Notes under the pieces: generated by a model | What the model saw: the letters and a program-made list of their open reading frames with translations, nothing else | The model's database searches: none | Told to the model about the DNA's origin: nothing | Shown: positions 61,201-64,000 of the stretch, piece after piece | How the letters are laid out: each line of letters begins with the position of its first letter | How positions within the stretch are numbered: the stretch's first letter is position 1 | From: Scybalosoma faecavium | Lineage (GTDB): Bacteria > Bacillota > Clostridia > Christensenellales > Christensenellaceae | NCBI GenBank assembly: GCA_018716135.1 | Contig: DVKG01000011.1 | Coordinates: 1 to 64,000, forward strand | Direction: 5' to 3' | Length of the DNA: 64,000 nt | Made by a program: the position numbers and the translations under genes

Positions 61201-62179
61201 AGAATCTCTGCCTCTGACCGCCAACGGCAAAGTGGATAGGAAGAAGCTCTCTGCCGAAGCTGAAACTCTTCTCAAAGATAAGCTATCCGAGCATGTAGAG
61301 GACGAAACTCTTACGCCATCAGAGCAGCAGGTGTTCGACATTTGTTCCGAGCTGCTCCGCATTAACTCTATAGGCAAAAACGACGATCTCTATTCCAAAG
61401 GCGCAGACTCTCTGATGATAGGCAAGGCAGCCGGAATTATCAGAGAGAAGCTCCTCCCGTCAGTCTCCTTCGACAGCATACTCGCGCAGCTTCTCCGCGG
61501 TCCCTCTATCCGAGAAATAGCCGAGTTCATAGACAGTCAGAATTCCGGAACCGAAACCTCGGCAGACAGCGAGGAAGCTCCGCAATCCGAAAGCTTTGCC
61601 GTTTTAAAAGCTTCGCCCGCCGCCTCAGACAAAATTGCCGTCCTGCTCTGGGATGAAAACGGCGCTGATACCCTAATGCAGCCCCTGGCGGATAAGCTCT
61701 CGGGCAGTTTTGGCATAGCCCAGCTCCTGCCCTGCAATTTAGAGAATCTCAAAGAGAAAAGCGCAGAGGACGCGCTTCAGGTTGTCACAGACTCCTGCGT
61801 CGATGTGATTAAGAATTATTCCGACAAAGATATAACCATATTTGCGCACGGCTCTTCCTCCTGGTTCGGCATCGAGCTGGCCGGCAGACTAACCGCCGCA
61901 GAATATCCTCTCGACAAGCTCGTGCTAATCGACGCATTGCCCTCTGATGAATCAGACGAAGCATCAGATGAATACAAGCGGCTTGCAGCCACTGTCTCAG
62001 CCGCCGAACCCGGTCTCTACATGGGCGATATGCTTCTGCTGTATACCGATGGAGCAGAAAGCGCCGAAGCGTATTGGAGCAGCGCCTGCCTCGGAAGCTT
62101 CGATTCAAAACGCATCTCCGGAGCTCACACCTCCTGCCTTAGCGAACAGGCAGACGCAATAATCTCCGCAGCCAACTGA
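58208..62179 (+). CDS. NRPS Cy-A-T-TE with TubC-type docking domain, cysteine code
   Basis: 1323 residues. Order: TubC-like docking domain (~1-55); heterocyclisation domain (~75-500) with FPLTDIQSAYLIGR (~75), the D-x4-D-x2-S motif DFIMADWTS (~204) and GDFTSVSLLE; adenylation domain (~534-1005) with YIIYTSGSTGTPKG (~669), FDLSVYDIFG, WNSVPAFM, GGATEASIW and the code D-L-Y-N-M-S-L-I-W, again cysteine-like; carrier domain GADSLMIGK (~1064); and a thioesterase-like domain (~1115-1320) whose nucleophile elbow reads HGSSSWFG (~1213) rather than GxSxG. Expected reaction: condense with a Cys, cyclise to thiazoline, release. No methyltransferase insert. A short palindromic insertion lies at 60162-60197. 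GGAGG lies 11 nt before the ATG. Confidence 0.9.
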   Translation: MNHNEITGMLDKLEINGIRLWQEDGKLKYSAPQGALTSEIRSVLKQQKADIIDFLKKDAEEVAVVHDEDNRYQPFPLTDIQSAYLIGRNEAFALSGVACHIYMEFHYENLEPQRAEDIWNLMIQRHDSLRTCFRADGTQVVLPSVQRLHIDYADVSEKGENAKSERIDTVRAELGHCIHDANNPPLMALAITKTDCDAVLHLSMDFIMADWTSIRLLLAEFEGMYFYGDGVLPEFEVSFRDYLTAEALLKEKSGFYKDKKYWLDKIDAVPAAPDIAVKRSSAADSKLFKRLYLNLEPERWDKLKSFAAKFGLTPSSAVLASYAQVLHWWSSTDKFSLNLTVLNRFPLHEQVNSLIGDFTSVSLLECDFTDSASFAQSARKLNARLFDDLDHRLYSGVMVMREIARRKGREAALMPFVYTSSIGVIQEDPSRPMVGRFDGEGISQTPQVYLDCQAMDGSFGLQVNWDYRDGIFHENVIEDMFAAFKTLLEMLSDSAEIWSSDIPPILPKYQAEMIAQSNSTNTQLPGGLLHSRLLDSIRRTPDKLAAADESKSFTYGELGLLASAVKLQLINTGCSKGDTVGIVMPKSVYQISSAVGILDAQCVYVPIDVHQAPLRREKILTRCGISVIITLRAYEDMFNSDAYKLIFADELTPSPSLSLTGEGDESALAYIIYTSGSTGTPKGVAIRHSAAVNTIEDINSRFDVTADDVVLGLSQLNFDLSVYDIFGVLGVGGSVIYPSAAKYADPSHWMELVKKYKITLWNSVPAFMQMFTDYIESSSEKVLPHMRLVMMSGDWIPVTLPERIWALNPDVLTVSLGGATEASIWSIYHICREIKREWNSIPYGKPLSNQGYHVLDGKLRERPFWVQGDLYITGVGLADCYYKQDELTSDAFITVNGTRMYKTGDTGRWMSDGEIEFMGRNDGQLKIHGHRIELGEIDNCIIQTGAVQCCTLAIGTPTGEKTLVSFYCAESESDASAIKEKLKDSLPVYMIPSIIKYKESLPLTANGKVDRKKLSAEAETLLKDKLSEHVEDETLTPSEQQVFDICSELLRINSIGKNDDLYSKGADSLMIGKAAGIIREKLLPSVSFDSILAQLLRGPSIREIAEFIDSQNSGTETSADSEEAPQSESFAVLKASPAASDKIAVLLWDENGADTLMQPLADKLSGSFGIAQLLPCNLENLKEKSAEDALQVVTDSCVDVIKNYSDKDITIFAHGSSSWFGIELAGRLTAAEYPLDKLVLIDALPSDESDEASDEYKRLAATVSAAEPGLYMGDMLLLYTDGAESAEAYWSSACLGSFDSKRISGAHTSCLSEQADAIISAAN
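60162..60197. repeat. Palindromic insertion inside the Cy-A-T-TE gene
   Basis: CTCCCTCTCC / GGAGAGGGAG, a perfect 10-bp inverted repeat with a 16-nt loop, encodes the in-frame stretch SPSLSLTGEG. The neighbouring NRPS A domain lacks about a dozen residues at the same point (ADETTPAYIIFTSG versus ADELTPSPSLSLTGEGDESALAYIIYTSG, just before the A3 loop), so this looks like a small palindromic element that landed in frame. Confidence 0.65.
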
Positions 62180-62193
62180 CGAAAGGGGTACAG

Positions 62194-64000
62194 ATGAAAA
62201 ACGACGAAAATAATCTTTCCACTCTTATAGACTACCTTCAGTATTATGCCGATAAATTCGGCGACAAGCCCTTCATATCCTCCTGCGCACTTGACCTCAC
62301 GCTCAAAACCCGTTCCTTTTCCGAGGTCTTTGATACAGTCACCGCATTCTCGCGGTGGCTGCTGCACAGCGGACATGAGACAGGCGAAAAAGCGCTGCTG
62401 ATATTTGCAGATCCGGCTGACAGCTTGTATGCATCGCTGGCGTGCATGGACGCCGGCATAACTATAATACCTGTCGCCCCGCCCGTCTCAGGCTCCGCCT
62501 CCGAGCTGCAAAAGCTGGAAGCGGTAATCTCTGACTCAGGCGCAAATTTTATATTGACATCTCAGTCCATAAAGCCCATGGTTCAAGCTTTTATCTCTGC
62601 ATCAGCCACAGCCGCTTCTCTTCCTGTTATATGCGAGGCCGAAAGAGCCGGCTTCCCCTCGAGCGGGAAAATTGCGCGCAGCACAGATATAATGCTCCTT
62701 CAATATACCTCCGGCTCTACGGGCAAACCCAAGGGCATCGCAATCACTATGGACGCTATGGTTCTTCATCTGAGCCTGCTCAAAGATATGGTTCTCGCAA
62801 ACAGCGAAAGCGTATTCCTTAGCTGGCTTCCGTATTATCACGACATGGGCATGATCGCCATGATGTTCCTGCCCGTATTTTGCGGCTGCCGCTGCATACT
62901 CATCCCGCCGCAGCTGTTCATGGCGGATCCGTCCGTTTGGCTCAGAGCTATATCAGCTTTCAAAGCCGATATCACCGGCGCGCCCAATTTCGCATATGAC
63001 CTCTCTCTGAAAAGCCTGCACAGCATGAGCGGCGAAGAGCTGAGCAGACTGGATTTTTCATCGCTGAGAAGACTTTTCTCCGGCGCAGAGGCGATAAATC
63101 TCACCACTCTGGTGCAGTTCTGCGATGAGGCTAAAAAATACGGTCTCAATCGCAGCTCTCTGCTTTTTGCTTATGGTCAGGCAGAAGCAACTCTCGTAGT
63201 ATCAGGCTATCATGCAAATCAGCCTATCAGCTGGATAAAGCTGGATAGAGAAGCTCTAAAGCACCAGCGCGTAAAAGTAATAGAAGAAGGTCTGTTTAAC
63301 GATCTCACAACAGAACATCTGGCAGACAGCGACGTATATACATATATGCCGGGGAACGGCCCTGCTTACGGCGCAGGCCACGAACTCCTCATCCTCAAGC
63401 CCGGCGACGCAGAATCTCTTCGCGCATATGAGGTCGGCGAAATATGCCTTATCGGACCCTGCGTCGCGGAAGGCTACTATAAAAACCCCGCAGAAACCGC
63501 CAAGCATTTCAGCAAGACTGACGACGGACGCCGGCTGCTGCGCACGGGAGATCTCGGATTCTTAAATTCCAACGGCGAGCTGTTCATAACGGGCAGAATA
63601 AAAGACATAATCATCATCAACGGTGAAAACTTCTATCCCGAAGATCTGGAGCAGACGGCATATAACAGCGATGAGCGCGCTATTCCTCTTCGCACGGCGG
63701 CCTTCGCAGAAACTCTGGGAGCCACGGAACGGCCTGTGATAGTACAGGAAATATCCGACGATGCTTTTCCGCACGCTCAGGAAATAGCAGACGCCATAAG
63801 CCGCAGCCTGCTTAATATACACGGAATCGGCAATATAAAAGTGGTTCTTACCGCGGAGAACACACTTCCCAAAACTGACAGCGGCAAAATACAGCGTTCA
63901 AAAGCCAAGCAGCTCTCCGAACAGGGACACTACGAAAATGTATTCGACTATGCAAAGCATGAAGAAGTCTCTGCATCTGTCAACAGCGCCGCAGAGCTGA
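62194..64000 (+). CDS. Fatty acyl-AMP ligase (FAAL), truncated by the window edge
   Basis: At least 602 codons, open to the right edge. An adenylate-forming enzyme of the FAAL type: LLQYTSGSTGKPKGIAI (~168), WLPYYHDMGMI (~210, a FAAL signature), LFSGAEAI (~290), YGQAEATLVVSGY (~326), RTGDLGFLNSNGELFITGRIKDIIIINGENFYPEDLE (~448-487). FAALs activate fatty acids as acyl-AMP and load them on carrier proteins of NRPS/PKS lines instead of CoA. No carrier domain is reached within the window; it may follow in the missing part or in the next gene. AAAGGGG lies 5 nt before the ATG, 14 nt after the preceding stop. Confidence 0.9.
   Translation, partial: MKNDENNLSTLIDYLQYYADKFGDKPFISSCALDLTLKTRSFSEVFDTVTAFSRWLLHSGHETGEKALLIFADPADSLYASLACMDAGITIIPVAPPVSGSASELQKLEAVISDSGANFILTSQSIKPMVQAFISASATAASLPVICEAERAGFPSSGKIARSTDIMLLQYTSGSTGKPKGIAITMDAMVLHLSLLKDMVLANSESVFLSWLPYYHDMGMIAMMFLPVFCGCRCILIPPQLFMADPSVWLRAISAFKADITGAPNFAYDLSLKSLHSMSGEELSRLDFSSLRRLFSGAEAINLTTLVQFCDEAKKYGLNRSSLLFAYGQAEATLVVSGYHANQPISWIKLDREALKHQRVKVIEEGLFNDLTTEHLADSDVYTYMPGNGPAYGAGHELLILKPGDAESLRAYEVGEICLIGPCVAEGYYKNPAETAKHFSKTDDGRRLLRTGDLGFLNSNGELFITGRIKDIIIINGENFYPEDLEQTAYNSDERAIPLRTAAFAETLGATERPVIVQEISDDAFPHAQEIADAISRSLLNIHGIGNIKVVLTAENTLPKTDSGKIQRSKAKQLSEQGHYENVFDYAKHEEVSASVNSAAEL

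Noticed and set aside
1..64000. tRNA or other stable RNA genes
   Set aside because: Apart from the 16S fragment, no cloverleaf-like segment with a TTCGANNC arm was found by reading the intergenic regions; a tRNAscan run would settle it.

Overview
The window looks like a chromosome segment of an anaerobic, low-to-mid GC member of the Clostridia (Bacillota), probably from a gut or similar anoxic habitat. This is inferred from Gram-positive gene types (PurR with a PRTase domain, CsoR, the obg-yhbY pair, C-type S18), strong AGGAGG ribosome sites, intrinsic terminators after most operons, fermentative AdhE, a flavodiiron/rubredoxin oxygen-scavenging fusion, and Ile codons heavily biased to ATA. 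Many promoters read TTGACA-17-TATAAT, often with a TGA extension (TGATATAAT).

Layout. 1-562: the 5' end of a 16S rRNA gene leaving to the left, with its promoter. 0.56-6.5 kb: NhaC-type antiporter, purR, murC, and divergent metA / cysE (sulfur amino acids). 6.6-12.9 kb: two very large multidomain proteins, an acyl-AMP ligase/ACP/alpha-oxoamine synthase fusion and a flavodiiron/triple short rubredoxin/NADH oxidoreductase fusion. 13.2-17.4 kb: three lipoproteins, the rpsF-ssb-rpsR operon and an acetyltransferase. 17.7-21.9 kb: a MacAB-like export operon whose adaptor carries an unusual inserted domain. 21.9-25.9 kb: YjbR-type protein and a CsoR-controlled copper operon. 25.9-32.2 kb: citrate synthase, MarR regulator, Vat-like acetyltransferase, an AlbA/ATPase protein next to a membrane Mrr nuclease, and a glycosyltransferase. 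32.4-36.2 kb: P2A calcium-type ATPase, Nim-like flavoprotein, AIM24 protein. 36.3-40.7 kb: adhE followed by an intact paralogue of its alcohol-dehydrogenase half that has lost the metal ligands. 40.7-44.0 kb: a secreted caspase-like protease beside a serpin lipoprotein. 44.1-47.8 kb: phosphoesterase, nth, obg, yhbY, cyclophilin. 47.9-52.6 kb: TetR-regulated ABC exporter. 53.2-64.0 kb: a nonribosomal peptide gene cluster running off the right edge.

The most interesting system is the last one: A-(MT/E-like)-T, a saccharopine-dehydrogenase-like enzyme, a thiazolinyl imide reductase of the Irp3/PchG family, Cy-A-T-TE, and a fatty acyl-AMP ligase. Both adenylation domains read a cysteine-type specificity code, so the expected chemistry is a yersiniabactin/pyochelin-like thiazoline-thiazolidine, possibly with a fatty acyl rather than an aryl cap. 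A TetR gene immediately upstream has three matching 17-bp palindromic operators: at its own promoter, at the ABC exporter promoter, and in the long leader ahead of the NRPS genes, which suggests that exporter and peptide assembly are controlled together.

A structured, roughly 140-bp intergenic repeat occurs as one full copy (28072-28213), one head-to-tail full plus shortened pair directly ahead of the NRPS genes (52949-53176), and one remnant (14511-14573). All statements on function are from sequence reading alone; no database search was run.
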